This document shows positions 1 through 11,372 of a stretch of DNA of 64,000 bases, one piece after another; within the stretch, counting starts at the first letter, position 1; every line of letters starts with the position of its first letter. The position numbers and the translations under genes are program-made. The stretch lies in assembly GCA_902582345.1 (NCBI GenBank), contig CACHRU010000002.1, positions 145,081 to 209,080 on the forward strand, given 5' to 3'. This DNA comes from an uncultured Pelagibacteraceae bacterium. GTDB lineage: Bacteria; Pseudomonadota; Alphaproteobacteria; Pelagibacterales; Pelagibacteraceae. A model generated the notes under the pieces. That model made no database searches. It was not told the origin of the DNA and saw nothing but the letters and a program-made list of their open reading frames with translations.

Positions 1-1578
1 AATTCCAATAAATCTTTCTAAGGAACCAAATAATGCTCTATGAAGCATCACGGGAACTTTTTTAGATCCATCATTTGATACATAAGTTGCACCCAGTCTA
101 GATGGTAGGTTAAGATCAACTTGAAGTGTTCCACACTGCCAATCACGACCAATCGCATCAGTCAAAACAAATTCTATTTTTGGACCATAAAATGCGCCTT
201 CACCTTTATTCACTGTATATTTTAATTTTGATTGTTTTATAGCAGTAAGCAAAGCAGCTTCAGATTTATCCCAAACAATATCATCTCCGACCCTTTTTTC
301 TGGTCTGTCAGAATATTTCAATATTACATCTTTGAATCCCAAATCTTTGTAAATTTCTAAAATTAAATTTGTAACTGCTAAAGACTCTTGTGTGATTTGA
401 TCTTCAGTACAAAAAATATGTGCATCATCTTGGGTAAAAGCTCTAACTCTTAAAAGTCCATGTAAAGCACCAGAAGGTTCGTATCTATGAACCTTTCCAA
501 ACTCAGAGAGTTTTAATGGTAAATCTCTATAACTTTTTAAACCTTGATTAAATACTTGAACACATCCTGGGCAATTCATAGGTTTAACCGCAAATGTTTT
601 TTCATCGGGAGTCTCTGAAGTGAACATGTGCTCTCCGAATTTGTCCCAATGACCAGATTTTTCCCATAGCGTTTTATCTAAAAGTTCAGGTGTATTAATC
701 TCTTTGTACCCTGCAAGACGCTGTTTCATACGCATGTACTCAACAAGTCTTTGGAACAATATCCATCCTTTTTCATGCCAAAATACAGATCCGGGACTTT
801 CTTCTCTGAAGTGAAATAAGTCCATTTCTTTTCCAAGTTTTCGATGGTCCCTTTTTTCAGCTTCCGCCAATTTATGTAAATAATCTTCGAGATCTTTTTT
901 TGTACTCCAGCAAGTTCCATAGATCCTTTGAAGCATTTCATTTTTTGAGTCTCCTCGCCAATATGCTCCTGAAACTTTTGTAAGTTTAAATGCTTTTCCA
1001 ATTTTTCCTGATGATGCTAAATGAGGGCCTCTACATAAATCATGCCAGCTATCACCATGGTGGTAAATTGAAAGTTCTTCACTTTCTGGTATACTCTCAA
1101 TTATTTCAGCTTTATACTTTTCTCCAATTTTCTTAAAATGAGAAATAGCTTTATCTCTTTTCCAGACCTCTCTTTTAGTTTTAACATCCCTATCTATTAT
1201 TTCAGACATTTTTTTTTCTATTTTGTTTAAATCATCACTGGTAAATGGTTCTTTTCTAGCAAAATCATAATAAAAGCCATTTTCAATTACTGGACCAATA
1301 GTAACTTGAGTACCAGGGAATAACTCTTGAACAGCCATTGCCATTATGTGAGCTGCATCATGTCGTAAAACTTCTAAACCTTCTTTATCTTTAGATGTTA
1401 TCACTCTTACTTTTGAGTCTTTGGTAATTTCGTGACTTAAGTCTTTCAGTTGGCCATCGACTTCTATTATTAAAGCACTTTTTTCAAGTGACTTGCTTAT
1501 CTTTTTAATAATATCAAAGCCGTTGATTGAATTTGTAAAAGTTATTTTTTTTCCATCTAGAAGTTGTATATTTGGCAT
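1..1578 (-). CDS. thrS: Threonyl-tRNA synthetase (3' part truncated by window edge)
   Basis: Own translation of minus strand from ATG at 1578: [23 protein letters not shown]...[37 protein letters not shown]...[57 protein letters not shown]; class II aaRS ThrRS motifs. Not in ORF track because it runs off the window. Confidence 0.96.
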   Translation of the reverse strand, partial: MPNIQLLDGKKITFTNSINGFDIIKKISKSLEKSALIIEVDGQLKDLSHEITKDSKVRVITSKDKEGLEVLRHDAAHIMAMAVQELFPGTQVTIGPVIENGFYYDFARKEPFTSDDLNKIEKKMSEIIDRDVKTKREVWKRDKAISHFKKIGEKYKAEIIESIPESEELSIYHHGDSWHDLCRGPHLASSGKIGKAFKLTKVSGAYWRGDSKNEMLQRIYGTCWSTKKDLEDYLHKLAEAEKRDHRKLGKEMDLFHFREESPGSVFWHEKGWILFQRLVEYMRMKQRLAGYKEINTPELLDKTLWEKSGHWDKFGEHMFTSETPDEKTFAVKPMNCPGCVQVFNQGLKSYRDLPLKLSEFGKVHRYEPSGALHGLLRVRAFTQDDAHIFCTEDQITQESLAVTNLILEIYKDLGFKDVILKYSDRPEKRVGDDIVWDKSEAALLTAIKQSKLKYTVNKGEGAFYGPKIEFVLTDAIGRDWQCGTLQVDLNLPSRLGATYVSNDGSKKVPVMLHRALFGSLERFIGI

Positions 1579-1582
1579 TAAG

Positions 1583-2737
1583 TTATTTTATCAATTTTTG
1601 ATATTCGACAAAAGTTCTTTGACACATTTTTTCAACATCAAATTTTTTACTTACGTTTTTTCTACCTTCGTTTCCAACTGAATTCAACGTTTCTTTATCC
1701 ATTTCTAGAATATTATTAAGAACTTTGGCTAATTCACGTGGGTCTCCAGCTTTAAATAGAAAGCCCGATTTATCATTTAAAATAGTTTCTTTTGAACCTC
1801 CAATATTACTCGCTACGATTGGTTTTTTCATAGCTTGAGCTTCAACTGAAACTCTTCCAAAAGCTTCGGGTCTTATCGAGCTTGAAACTATAATATCAGA
1901 TATTGCATATGCGACGGGCATTTCTTTACAATAATTTATAAACTTAATTTTGTTGCCTAGTTGATATCTTTCAACCAAACTGTGAATTTTTTTTGAGAAA
2001 ATATTCCTTCCTTGATCTGATCCTAAGATAATTACTTGATAATCAATTTTGTTATAATCCTCTTTTAAAATATTTATTGCCTCAATAAACATCTCTTGAC
2101 CTTTCCAAGGTGTTATTCTGCCAGGCAAAAGTATTGTAGTTTTGTTTTCTTCAACTTTCCAAAGATTCATATAATCGTTTATTTTTTTTGTTGAAACACT
2201 TTCGCGATTAAAATATTCCAAATTTATTCCTCTAAAAATTACTAGAAGTTTATTTTTTGAATTAATAAAATTTGAATAATTTTTACTTATGTGATCAAAA
2301 ATAAAATTTGAACCAGCTATAGTAAGTTTTGATTTAAGCATTACACTATTATAATATTTTTTAATATTGTTTTTGAAGCTATATGTACCATGAAATGTTG
2401 TAACAAATTTTTTTCTTGTGAAAAAGCAAGACCAATAACACGACCAAGCAGGAGCTCTACTTCTTGCATGAACAATATCGATATTTAAAAAAATAACTAT
2501 TAAAGAAATAATTATAGTATTAATTAACATCAAAAGAGGATTTTTTGTATGAACTGGTAACTTAATAACCTTTACTCTTTTTTTTTTTATATATTTTATT
2601 AGCTCACCACCACTTGTAATTATATATGAGCCACAACCTACTTCCGAAAGGTAATGAGCAAGATCATAACATCCTGTCTCTGCTCCGCCAAAACCTAGTT
2701 TTGGAATTACTTGTAAAACTTTAAATTTGGTTGTCAT
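1583..2737 (-). CDS. Glycosyltransferase family 4 (GT-B)
   Basis: [14 protein letters not shown]-terminus; [19 protein letters not shown] and [36 protein letters not shown]-terminal GT4 motifs. Confidence 0.9.
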   Translation of the reverse strand: MTTKFKVLQVIPKLGFGGAETGCYDLAHYLSEVGCGSYIITSGGELIKYIKKKRVKVIKLPVHTKNPLLMLINTIIISLIVIFLNIDIVHARSRAPAWSCYWSCFFTRKKFVTTFHGTYSFKNNIKKYYNSVMLKSKLTIAGSNFIFDHISKNYSNFINSKNKLLVIFRGINLEYFNRESVSTKKINDYMNLWKVEENKTTILLPGRITPWKGQEMFIEAINILKEDYNKIDYQVIILGSDQGRNIFSKKIHSLVERYQLGNKIKFINYCKEMPVAYAISDIIVSSSIRPEAFGRVSVEAQAMKKPIVASNIGGSKETILNDKSGFLFKAGDPRELAKVLNNILEMDKETLNSVGNEGRKNVSKKFDVEKMCQRTFVEYQKLIK

Positions 2738-2779
2738 AAATTAAAATATTATAATATAGATAAGTTAATTAAAAATTAT

Positions 2780-3532
2780 ATGAAAAAGTTTAAATACCTC
2801 AAAGTTTCTAAAGCAAAAAAGCTAAGATATATCGATAATTTTGGGGAAAAACTGTATATCGTTTTTCTTCCAGGATTCATGTCTGATGTTGAGGGTGTTA
2901 AACCAAATACGTTTAGAAAATATGCTATTAAAAAAAAATTTGGTTTTTTGGCTTTAGAATATACGGGACACGGGAAATCTTCAGGCAAATTTACGGATGG
3001 AAATATAAGTATATGGACACGAGATAGTAAGAAATTAATAAAAAAAATTGTAAAAAGAAAAAACTTTATTTTAATTGGTTCGAGTATGGGTTCATGGATT
3101 TCACTAAATTTGTTTCAATTTTTTAAGAAACAAATTAAAGGTTTTATTGGTATAGGGTCTGCACCTGAATTTCTAGATAAATTGATGTGGAAAAAATTTC
3201 CAAAAAAAATTAAAGATGAAATAATCAATAAGGGGTTAAGTATTATTAAAAGTGGAAATTACGAATATCCAATATCATATCAACTTATTAAAGATGGACG
3301 AAAAAACAAAATCTTATCAAAAAAAATTAGACTTAAAATTCAGGTTTCGATGTTTCATGGAAAAAAAGATGAAGTTGTACCCGTCTCTTTTTCTAGAAAA
3401 GTGCTTAACTTGTTCCCTGATGCTAAAAAGAAAATTATTATTATAAAGGATGGTGATCACAGTCTTTCTCAGATAAAAAATCTCAAAAAGATTATTGCTG
3501 AACTAAATAGATTTTCTAAAAATATTATTTAA
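2780..3532 (+). CDS. Alpha/beta hydrolase (carboxylesterase-like)
   Basis: LPGFMSDVEG, LIGSSMGSWISL nucleophile elbow, FHGKKDEVVPVSFS, DGDHSL. Confidence 0.85.
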   Translation: MKKFKYLKVSKAKKLRYIDNFGEKLYIVFLPGFMSDVEGVKPNTFRKYAIKKKFGFLALEYTGHGKSSGKFTDGNISIWTRDSKKLIKKIVKRKNFILIGSSMGSWISLNLFQFFKKQIKGFIGIGSAPEFLDKLMWKKFPKKIKDEIINKGLSIIKSGNYEYPISYQLIKDGRKNKILSKKIRLKIQVSMFHGKKDEVVPVSFSRKVLNLFPDAKKKIIIIKDGDHSLSQIKNLKKIIAELNRFSKNII

Positions 3533-4375
3533 ACCCTCTTTATAAGTGGGATACTTAAGTTTGATTTTTAACTTCGATTTCATCCTTTTATTACTCACTT
3601 TTTTTGAGTCTTTATAAAATTCTTTTATCATTTTATTTTTAAAACTTAATATTGAAACTTTATTTAGTTTTTTTATTTTTAAAAGTTTCGCCGCATAATA
3701 TGCAACCTCAGTATTGGTCGAAGGTTTATCATCAGAAGCATTAAGTATAAGTGATTTTTCTTTGCTCAGAAATAGCTTATTAATAATTCTTGCCAAATCT
3801 TCAATCCTTATCCTTGAAAAATATTTTTTCTCTTTTACTAAAATATTTGATCTTTTAATTTTTTTTAAAACATTACTTTCTTTTGAGTAAATACCTGCAA
3901 CTCTTAGAATATTTACATCCTTTTTTGTTTTGTCTTTAAAGTTAAGCCATAATTTTTCAATTTTTTTACGTCGACTTCCAAAAAAAGTTTTTCCCTTAAG
4001 TTTTGAGCTTTCGTTTACCCACTTTCCATTATGATTGCCGTATACACTTGTAGCGGAAAGATAAATAATTTTTTTTATTTTTGAATCTTTTAAAGTTTGA
4101 GCAAAATTTTTTAAAACTACATCTTGAGTTTTTTGGGGTGGGATTGATATTAAAACAAAATTAGAATTAAGTAAATTTTTTTTGATTTCCTTATCAAACA
4201 AATTATCTTTAAATTTAAAAGAAACAAATCTTTTTTTTTTAAAGTAATAAGCCTTAGTTTTTTTAGTGTTGGTAGATAAGAAGGTAAAATTTCTTTTTTG
4301 TCTTAAAAGTTCGCTTACAAAATATTTTGCGGTTTGACCAAATCCAAAAAAGAAAAATTTTTCTTTTATTTTCAT
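3503..4375 (-). CDS. NAD-dependent epimerase/dehydratase-like (YeeZ-type) protein
   Basis: FFFGFGQTAKYFVSELL Rossmann start; IIYLSATSVYGNHNGKWVNE; start overlaps gltB stop (TAATG). Confidence 0.75.
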   Translation of the reverse strand: MKIKEKFFFFGFGQTAKYFVSELLRQKRNFTFLSTNTKKTKAYYFKKKRFVSFKFKDNLFDKEIKKNLLNSNFVLISIPPQKTQDVVLKNFAQTLKDSKIKKIIYLSATSVYGNHNGKWVNESSKLKGKTFFGSRRKKIEKLWLNFKDKTKKDVNILRVAGIYSKESNVLKKIKRSNILVKEKKYFSRIRIEDLARIINKLFLSKEKSLILNASDDKPSTNTEVAYYAAKLLKIKKLNKVSILSFKNKMIKEFYKDSKKVSNKRMKSKLKIKLKYPTYKEGLNNIFRKSI

Positions 4376-7300
4376 TAGGCAGACTTAATAGTTTTAGCTT
4401 TCATAGTAATTGGGTTTTCTAATTTATCTAACATTTCTATTGGACAAACTTGTTTAAAATTAGATAGCTCCCTTTCAAAGTTTTGAAATATCTTTTTCGC
4501 TTTTTCCGAACCGGTATTCTTAATAAATTCTTCTATCATACCTTTAAGTTTATCTTGCCAGAATTTAGTTTCAACCTCTTGCCATATTAAAGAAGCTGGA
4601 TTGACAAAATTCTCAAACTTATCCTCAGGATCATAAATGAAAGCGATACCACCAGTCATGCCCGCACCAAAATTATCTCCTACATTTCCTAAAATAACTA
4701 CATTTCCTCCTGTCATATATTCACAACCGTTTGAACCGCATCCTTCTGTAACTGCATTACCGCCAGAATTTCTTACTGCAAACCTCTCACCAGCTAACCC
4801 AGAAATAAATAAGTTACCACTTGTTGCTCCATAAAAAACTGTATTACCTACTATTGCATTTTCATGGGATTTTAATTTACTTAAAGAATGCTTTTTAACT
4901 ACAATAGTACCTCCTGATAAACCTTTACCGACATAATCGTTAGCATCTCCTTCTACGATTAGTTTGATTCCTTTGGATAAAAAAGCACCTAGAGACTGGC
5001 CGGCTGAACCAGTTAAATTTATAGTTATAGTGTCTTCCTGAAGTTTATTGTTTCCAAATTTTTTAAATACATAATGAGATAATCTTGTTCCTACAGATCT
5101 ATGAGTGTTTTCAATTAAATAATTGAATGAATTTTTTTTATCTGAGTGTATTTTGGCTTTGATATCTGACCAAATTTTTTCGTCTAAAGTTTCAGGAACA
5201 TAATTAATTTTTTTATCTTTGCAGTATCGAGGATTTTCTCCTGGGTCTGCTTGTACTAAAAGAGGATTTAAATCTAAATCATCAAGATTTGAGGATCCCC
5301 TGCTAACTTGGGTCAAAAGGTCAGTTCTTCCAATTATTTCATTTAGATTTTTAAACCCTAAACTTGATAATATTTCTCTTACTTCTTGCGCTACAAAATT
5401 AAAAAAATTTACTACTTTTTCTGGAGTTCCACTAAATTTTTTTCTTAAATTTTCATCCTGTGTGCAAACGCCCACCGGACATGTATTCGAGTGACATTGA
5501 CGAACCATTATACATCCCATAGCAATTAGAGACGATGTTCCCATTCCGAATTCTTCCGCACCCATCATTGCAGCTATAACAACATCTCTGCCTGTCTTAA
5601 GACCTCCATCCGTTCTTAATGTAACTTTGTGTCTAAGGTTATTTAAAGTTAAAATTTGGTTTGCTTCAGTCAACCCCATTTCCCACGGTATTCCTGCGTA
5701 TTTTACACTTGTTTGTGGGCTGGCTCCTGTGCCTCCAGAATGTCCTGATATCAATATTACATCAGCTTTTGCCTTAGCTACTCCTGCAGCTATTGTTCCT
5801 ATTCCAGTTGAAGCAACTAATTTAACGCCTATTCTTGCTGAAGGATTAATTTGTTTGAGGTCATATATTAATTGAGCTAAATCCTCAATGGAATAAATGT
5901 CATGGTGAGGTGGTGGAGATATCAAAGTTACTCCGGGTGTTGAATGTCTTAATCTTGCAATATCTTTTGTAACTTTAAAACCCGGTAATTGTCCTCCTTC
6001 TCCTGGTTTAGCACCTTGAGCAATTTTAATTTCAATCTCATTACAATTATTTAAATAATTAATTGTCACTCCAAATCTCGCAGATGCAACTTGTTTTACT
6101 CTCGAATTAGCACTGTCACCATTTTCAAGTACTTTAAATCTTTTTGAGTCCTCTCCGCCCTCACCACTGCAAGAGGCTCCTTTAATTCTATTCATTCCTA
6201 TCGCTAAAGTTTCATGGGCTTCCTCTGATAAAGCTCCATGAGACATACTTCCACTTCCAAATCTTTTAGTAATTTCTTCTATTGGCTCCACTTCGTCTAA
6301 ATTTAGTGATTGTTTAGCTTTTTTAAATTCAAGCAAATCTCTTAAATTAATTGGGGTAAGATCATGAATCGCTTTCGAATATCTTTTATATGTTTCGTAT
6401 GAGCCTGTGGTAACTGCATTTTGAAGTATATGAATTAAATTTCCTTGTATCTGGTGTTGCTCACCTGTTTTTCTATACTTATAGATTCCACCAATTGGCA
6501 AAATAAATAAATTTTTACTGTAAGCTTTTTGATGAAGTTTTTTGATCTTTTCTTCTATTCCAATCAATCCAATACCTGATATTCTTGATACCATACCTGG
6601 AAAGTATTCGGAGACTACGGCTCTACTTAGTCCCACTGACTCAAAATTACATCCACCTCTGTAAGAGCTTAAAACCGAAATTCCCATTTTAGACATTATT
6701 TTGAGTAAACCGTTTTCTATTGCCTTTTTAAAACGTTTAGTACATTCATCAAAATTCAAATTTCCGTATAATTTTTTTTCATGTCTTTGATAAATACTGT
6801 CTATTGCTAAGTAAGGATTTATCGTAGTCGCTCCGACTCCTATTAAAACAGCAAACGAGTGGGTGTCCAGTGTTTCAGAGGTTTCCACATTTATTGAACA
6901 AAAACCTCTTAAGCCAAGTTTTACCAAATATGAATGAACTGCCCCAACAGCAAGAATTATAGGAACATTCATTTTTTTTTCATTAATTCCTTTATCAGTT
7001 AATATAATGTTGGTTACCCCTTCACGTACTGCAATTTCGGTTTCCACTTTAATCTGCTCTAATCTTTGTTTTAAAGATGATTTAAATTCAAAAGTACAAT
7101 CTATTTGTTTTATTTTTTTTGAAAATAAATTCTTAAACTTTTTAAATTGTGAATTCGTCAATATTGGACTGTCCAAAACATATATTTTTTCTTGAGTTAA
7201 ATTATCAAAATCTAATATGTTACCTAAATTTCCAAATCTTGTTTTCAAACTCATTACTTTGTTTTCCCTTAATGAGTCTATCGGAGGATTAGTAACTTGA

Positions 7301-8877
7301 CTAAAGTTCTGTCTAAAATAATGAGAAACTGGTCTAAAATGACTTGATAAAACTGCTACAGGTGTATCATCTCCCATTGAGCCGGTTGCTTCCTTCCCTT
7401 CCTCTACCATTGGATGTAAGATCATTTCTAAATCCTCCACGCTCATTCCAGAAAGGTATTGTCTTCTTCTTAAATCATCTCCTTTAAATAGGGGTAGCTC
7501 TTTTACATTTTGTAGTTTAGAGTCCAGGTCAACTATCTGATTATTAAATTTTTTATAATCTTTTGATATGAAATCTTTAATTTCTTTATCTTTAAATAAT
7601 TTTCCTTGTTTGAGTTCAACCGCTATAAGTTGTCCAGGACCTAATCTTCCTTTAGAGACTATCTTCTCTTCGGGGATTTTAATCATACCAGTTTCTGAAC
7701 CTGCAAAAAGTAGATTATCTGAGGTTATTGAATACCTTAAAGGACGAAGACCGTTTCTATCGGTTGAGGCTATTACCCACTTGGCATCGGTTGCGCAAAT
7801 GGCAGCTGGACCATCCCAGGGCTCAATTGAACTATTTAAAAAATTAAAAAGTTGTTGGTGATTTTTAGGCACAGTTTTACTTCTCTTTGACCAAGCGTCC
7901 GGTATCATCATTAATTTAATCAATGGTGCCAATTTTCCTGAGTGAGCTAATAATTCAAACACATTATCTAAAGAGGCTGAATCTGAATTTCCTGGAATTA
8001 TAACTGGCTTAAGGTCATCAATATTCTCGTATAGTTTGCTCGACATATCTTGTTCGTGTATTTTCATCCAATTCACATTTCCTTTTAAGGTATTAATTTC
8101 GCCATTATGTGCCAGTGTTCTAAATGGTTGAGCTAAATCCCAACTTGGAAATGTATTTGTTGAATATCTTTGGTGAAAAATTGCAAATCTAGAAGTAAAT
8201 TTATTATCAAGTAAGTCAGGATAAAACTCAGATAAAGCTTCAGCTAGAAACATACCTTTATACACAATTGATCTTGAGCTTATCGAACAAATATAAAATT
8301 CTTTCAGTTGAGACTCTCTTGATAATTTTTCAATTTTTTTTCTACTAATATAAAGTTGCCTTTCTAGTAAATCTGTTTCTAAATTCTCATTTTTTCTGAA
8401 TAATACTTGAGCTATTTCTGGTCTGCTTAGCTCAGCGGTAACACCAAGAACTTTAGGATTAACAGGAACTTGTCTCCAACCATAAATATAAAAACCATTA
8501 TTTAATAAAACTGTTTCAATTATTGATCTACATTTTTCCTGAGATGTGTAATCATTCCTTGGTAAAAATACCATTCCAACACAAATTCTTTTGTTTTCAT
8601 CATGCGAGTGTCCTGTTGCTAAAATTTTTTCTTTAAAAAATTCTGGTGAAATTTCTAATTTTATACCAGCCCCGTCTCCAGATTTACCATCTGCATCGAC
8701 TGCTCCTCTGTGCCAAACTGCTTTTAAAGCTTCAATACCATAGTCGACAACTTTTCTAGATTTTTCCCCGTTCGTGGAAGCGATTAAGCCAACACCACAA
8801 GCCTCGTGCTCCATTTCTTTACTATAAGAAAAATTTTTTTCTAGATGGGTTTTATTTTTTAAATATCTCGTTTTCAT
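4375..8877 (-). CDS. gltB: Glutamate synthase (NADPH) large subunit
   Basis: HEACGVGLIAS (Cys nucleophile), FAIFHQRYSTNTFPSWDLAQPFRTLAHNGEINT, ISGHSGGTGASPQTSVKYAGIPWEMGL, GXXGXXXG C-terminal domain. ORF track extends to 9054, but MKTRYLKNK at 8877 overlaps the gltD stop (ATGA), giving the expected start. Confidence 0.96.
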   Translation of the reverse strand: MKTRYLKNKTHLEKNFSYSKEMEHEACGVGLIASTNGEKSRKVVDYGIEALKAVWHRGAVDADGKSGDGAGIKLEISPEFFKEKILATGHSHDENKRICVGMVFLPRNDYTSQEKCRSIIETVLLNNGFYIYGWRQVPVNPKVLGVTAELSRPEIAQVLFRKNENLETDLLERQLYISRKKIEKLSRESQLKEFYICSISSRSIVYKGMFLAEALSEFYPDLLDNKFTSRFAIFHQRYSTNTFPSWDLAQPFRTLAHNGEINTLKGNVNWMKIHEQDMSSKLYENIDDLKPVIIPGNSDSASLDNVFELLAHSGKLAPLIKLMMIPDAWSKRSKTVPKNHQQLFNFLNSSIEPWDGPAAICATDAKWVIASTDRNGLRPLRYSITSDNLLFAGSETGMIKIPEEKIVSKGRLGPGQLIAVELKQGKLFKDKEIKDFISKDYKKFNNQIVDLDSKLQNVKELPLFKGDDLRRRQYLSGMSVEDLEMILHPMVEEGKEATGSMGDDTPVAVLSSHFRPVSHYFRQNFSQVTNPPIDSLRENKVMSLKTRFGNLGNILDFDNLTQEKIYVLDSPILTNSQFKKFKNLFSKKIKQIDCTFEFKSSLKQRLEQIKVETEIAVREGVTNIILTDKGINEKKMNVPIILAVGAVHSYLVKLGLRGFCSINVETSETLDTHSFAVLIGVGATTINPYLAIDSIYQRHEKKLYGNLNFDECTKRFKKAIENGLLKIMSKMGISVLSSYRGGCNFESVGLSRAVVSEYFPGMVSRISGIGLIGIEEKIKKLHQKAYSKNLFILPIGGIYKYRKTGEQHQIQGNLIHILQNAVTTGSYETYKRYSKAIHDLTPINLRDLLEFKKAKQSLNLDEVEPIEEITKRFGSGSMSHGALSEEAHETLAIGMNRIKGASCSGEGGEDSKRFKVLENGDSANSRVKQVASARFGVTINYLNNCNEIEIKIAQGAKPGEGGQLPGFKVTKDIARLRHSTPGVTLISPPPHHDIYSIEDLAQLIYDLKQINPSARIGVKLVASTGIGTIAAGVAKAKADVILISGHSGGTGASPQTSVKYAGIPWEMGLTEANQILTLNNLRHKVTLRTDGGLKTGRDVVIAAMMGAEEFGMGTSSLIAMGCIMVRQCHSNTCPVGVCTQDENLRKKFSGTPEKVVNFFNFVAQEVREILSSLGFKNLNEIIGRTDLLTQVSRGSSNLDDLDLNPLLVQADPGENPRYCKDKKINYVPETLDEKIWSDIKAKIHSDKKNSFNYLIENTHRSVGTRLSHYVFKKFGNNKLQEDTITINLTGSAGQSLGAFLSKGIKLIVEGDANDYVGKGLSGGTIVVKKHSLSKLKSHENAIVGNTVFYGATSGNLFISGLAGERFAVRNSGGNAVTEGCGSNGCEYMTGGNVVILGNVGDNFGAGMTGGIAFIYDPEDKFENFVNPASLIWQEVETKFWQDKLKGMIEEFIKNTGSEKAKKIFQNFERELSNFKQVCPIEMLDKLENPITMKAKTIKSA

Positions 8878-10310
8878 GCTGCTTTGATCTTTTTTGCTGT
8901 TGATTCTAAATATTTTTCGATTTGCACAGCTGCATCTCTTCCGTCTCTTATAGCCCAAACTACTAATGAAGCTCCCCTGACTATATCTCCTGCAGCAAAA
9001 ACTCCATCGATATTTGTTTGCATTGTTTTCAGATCTATTTTTATTGTTCCCCATTTTGAAACCGCTAACTCTTCTTGATTAAAAAGTTTAGGAATATTTT
9101 CTGGATCAAAACCTAATGACTTAATTACGAGATCTGACTCTATTTGAAATTCTGATCCTTTTTGAATAACAGGTTTTTTTCTACCAGAGGCATCTGCATC
9201 ACCTAGTTTAATTTTGCTTACCTCTACCTTTTCAACTTTCGTTGAACCAATAAATTTGTTTGGGCTAGATAACCACATAAACTCCACGCCTTCTTCTATA
9301 GCATTAGAAACTTCTCTTGCAGACCCAGGCATGTTTTCTCTATCCCTTCTATAAAGGCATTTTACAGATTTGGCTTTTTGTCTTATGGCCGTTCTCACAC
9401 AATCCATAGCGGTATCACCACCACCTATAACAACAACATTTTTTCCTTCGGCGTTGAGCGTGCCTTGGTCAAAAAGTTTATGATTATCACCTAGACCTTT
9501 TTTATTTGAAGCAGTTAAAAAATCCATTGCAGGAAAAATATTTTCTAAATTAGAACCTTCTATCTCTATCTCTCTAGCTTTATAAACGCCAGTAGCAATT
9601 AAAACTGCATCATGTTTTTTTCTTAATCCTTCTAAACTTGAGTTCTTTCCAACCTCAAAATTCTGAATAAATTTAATGCCACTTTCCTTAAGAAGTTTTG
9701 TTCTTCTTTCAACTACAAATTTTTCCAACTTGAAATTTGGAATTCCATAAATTAATAAGCCTCCTGGTCTGTCATATCTGTCATAAATTGTAACTTGAAA
9801 ACCAGATTTTCTTAATTCTTCCGCACAAGCTAGACCTGCGGGTCCTGAGCCAATTATTCCAATAGATTGTTTTAATTCTTTTTTAATTGCTAACGGTTTA
9901 ACCCAGCCTTTTTCCCAAGCGGTCTCCGTAATGAATTTCTCAATAGACCCTATGGTAACTGTTCCATGTCCCGATTGCTCTATAACACAATTTCCTTCGC
10001 ACAATCTATCCTGAGGACAAATACGACCGCAAACTTCGGGCATATTATTTGTGCTTTGAGACAGCTCGTAAGCTTCTTTTAATCTACCTTCAGCCGTAAG
10101 TTTTAACCAGTCAGGAATGTTATTACTTAATGGACAGTGTATTTGACAAAAAGGCACGCCGCATTGCGAACATCTACTTGACTGTTCTTTGGCTTTGTCA
10201 TTAATGAATTCTTTATAGATTTCATTGAAATCTGTTTTACGTTTTTCAGTCTCCCTTTTTGTCGGGTTCTGCTGATCTAAATCAGTAAATTGAAGCATTT
10301 TATTTTTCAT
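8874..10310 (-). CDS. gltD: Glutamate synthase small subunit
   Basis: CSQCGVPFCQIHCPLSNNIPDW, CGRICPQDRLCEGNCVIEQSGHGTVTIGSIEKF, two GxGxxG FAD/NADPH sites. Confidence 0.96.
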   Translation of the reverse strand: MKNKMLQFTDLDQQNPTKRETEKRKTDFNEIYKEFINDKAKEQSSRCSQCGVPFCQIHCPLSNNIPDWLKLTAEGRLKEAYELSQSTNNMPEVCGRICPQDRLCEGNCVIEQSGHGTVTIGSIEKFITETAWEKGWVKPLAIKKELKQSIGIIGSGPAGLACAEELRKSGFQVTIYDRYDRPGGLLIYGIPNFKLEKFVVERRTKLLKESGIKFIQNFEVGKNSSLEGLRKKHDAVLIATGVYKAREIEIEGSNLENIFPAMDFLTASNKKGLGDNHKLFDQGTLNAEGKNVVVIGGGDTAMDCVRTAIRQKAKSVKCLYRRDRENMPGSAREVSNAIEEGVEFMWLSSPNKFIGSTKVEKVEVSKIKLGDADASGRKKPVIQKGSEFQIESDLVIKSLGFDPENIPKLFNQEELAVSKWGTIKIDLKTMQTNIDGVFAAGDIVRGASLVVWAIRDGRDAAVQIEKYLESTAKKIKAA

Positions 10311-10479
10311 AAATTTCGGGAAATTTACTGTAAAAAGATCAATCTTAAAAGAAAAAATAGGTAAGTATCACTTACTATTGTTTATAAAAACCCTTAATTT
10401 TAATGACTAATTTTAGCATACCTGCTATGCATTTAGAATTGTCCATAAAAAAACAAGCTTTAATAGTAAATTTTAAACT

Positions 10480-11238
10480 ATGTTAGAAATTTTAATTTTA
10501 GCAATCGTACAAGGTATATCTGAATTTATACCTGTAAGCTCATCCTCTCATTTAATTATAACTTCGGAATATTTGAACTTTAAAAGAAGTAATTTAGCCC
10601 TAGATGTAAGCTTACATATTGGTTCATTTTTCGCAGTTATTTTTTATTTTAGATTTGAGATATTAAAATTTCTAGATAACAAAATATTATTTTTAAAAAT
10701 ATTAGTTTCTTCAATTCCTGTTATGATAGCGGGTTTCTTGTTGGTAAAATTTGATATTGTAAACCAACTTAGAAACTTAAAAGTAATAGGTTGGACAACT
10801 CTATTTTTTGGAATAATTTTATATTTTAGTGACAGATTTGAGACCTCAAAAAATTTAAGGAAAAACTTAAGTTATAAATCTGCGATGATAATTGGTTTTT
10901 TTCAAGTACTTTCATTAATTCCAGGTGTTAGCAGATCTGGCATAACTATAAGTTCTGCGAGATTATTGAAATTTAACAGAGTAGATTCTGCAAAAATATC
11001 ATTCTTATTGTCAATACCAACTTTGGCTATAGTTTCTATTTACGGTTTAAGAGAAATTTTCTTATCTGAAAATCCTGAATTTTCTTTTACTAATTTTATT
11101 GCAATAATTTTCTCTTTTATTTTTTCTTATTTAACAATTAAATATCTTCTATTATTTCTTAAAAAATTTAGTTTAAATATTTTCGTGGTTTATAGAATTA
11201 TTTTAGGTCTGATAATACTTTTAATAAGTTATTTATAA
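10480..11238 (+). CDS. uppP: Undecaprenyl-diphosphatase
   Basis: MLEILILAIVQGISEFIPVSSSSHLII and SLIPGVSRSGITIS motifs. Confidence 0.95.
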   Translation: MLEILILAIVQGISEFIPVSSSSHLIITSEYLNFKRSNLALDVSLHIGSFFAVIFYFRFEILKFLDNKILFLKILVSSIPVMIAGFLLVKFDIVNQLRNLKVIGWTTLFFGIILYFSDRFETSKNLRKNLSYKSAMIIGFFQVLSLIPGVSRSGITISSARLLKFNRVDSAKISFLLSIPTLAIVSIYGLREIFLSENPEFSFTNFIAIIFSFIFSYLTIKYLLLFLKKFSLNIFVVYRIILGLIILLISYL

Positions 11239-11328
11239 AATTATAGTCAAGGCCAAAAGCATTAATAAAACTATTATAAAAAAAAGTACAACAGCTCGTT
11301 GAAGAGAAAGGTTGCTAAAAAATTTCAT
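11233..11328 (-). CDS. Possible 31-aa single-TM small protein
   Basis: Own translation MKFFSNLSLQRAVVLFFIIVLLMLLALTIIL*; AGGAA about 10 nt upstream of ATG; 3' end overlaps uppP stop; not in ORF track. Confidence 0.35.
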   Translation of the reverse strand: MKFFSNLSLQRAVVLFFIIVLLMLLALTIIL

Positions 11329-11372
11329 AGATTTAATTTATTCCTAAAAAAAAAATAATCAAACGTTTTTCG

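Noticed and set aside
726-1001. Minus-strand ORF 91 aa
   Set aside because: Out-of-frame shadow of thrS, which reads through this region in another frame.
4637-7861. Several plus-strand ORFs inside gltB (4637..4834, 5219..5494, 5627..5875, 7007..7195, 7568..7861)
   Set aside because: Antisense shadow ORFs of a highly conserved glutamate synthase; low-complexity, family-free translations.
8878-9054. N-terminal extension of gltB in ORF track (MGNNKNRSENN...DQSS)
   Set aside because: Overlaps the conserved gltD C-terminus in another frame; ATG at 8877 with ATGA overlap fits the family.
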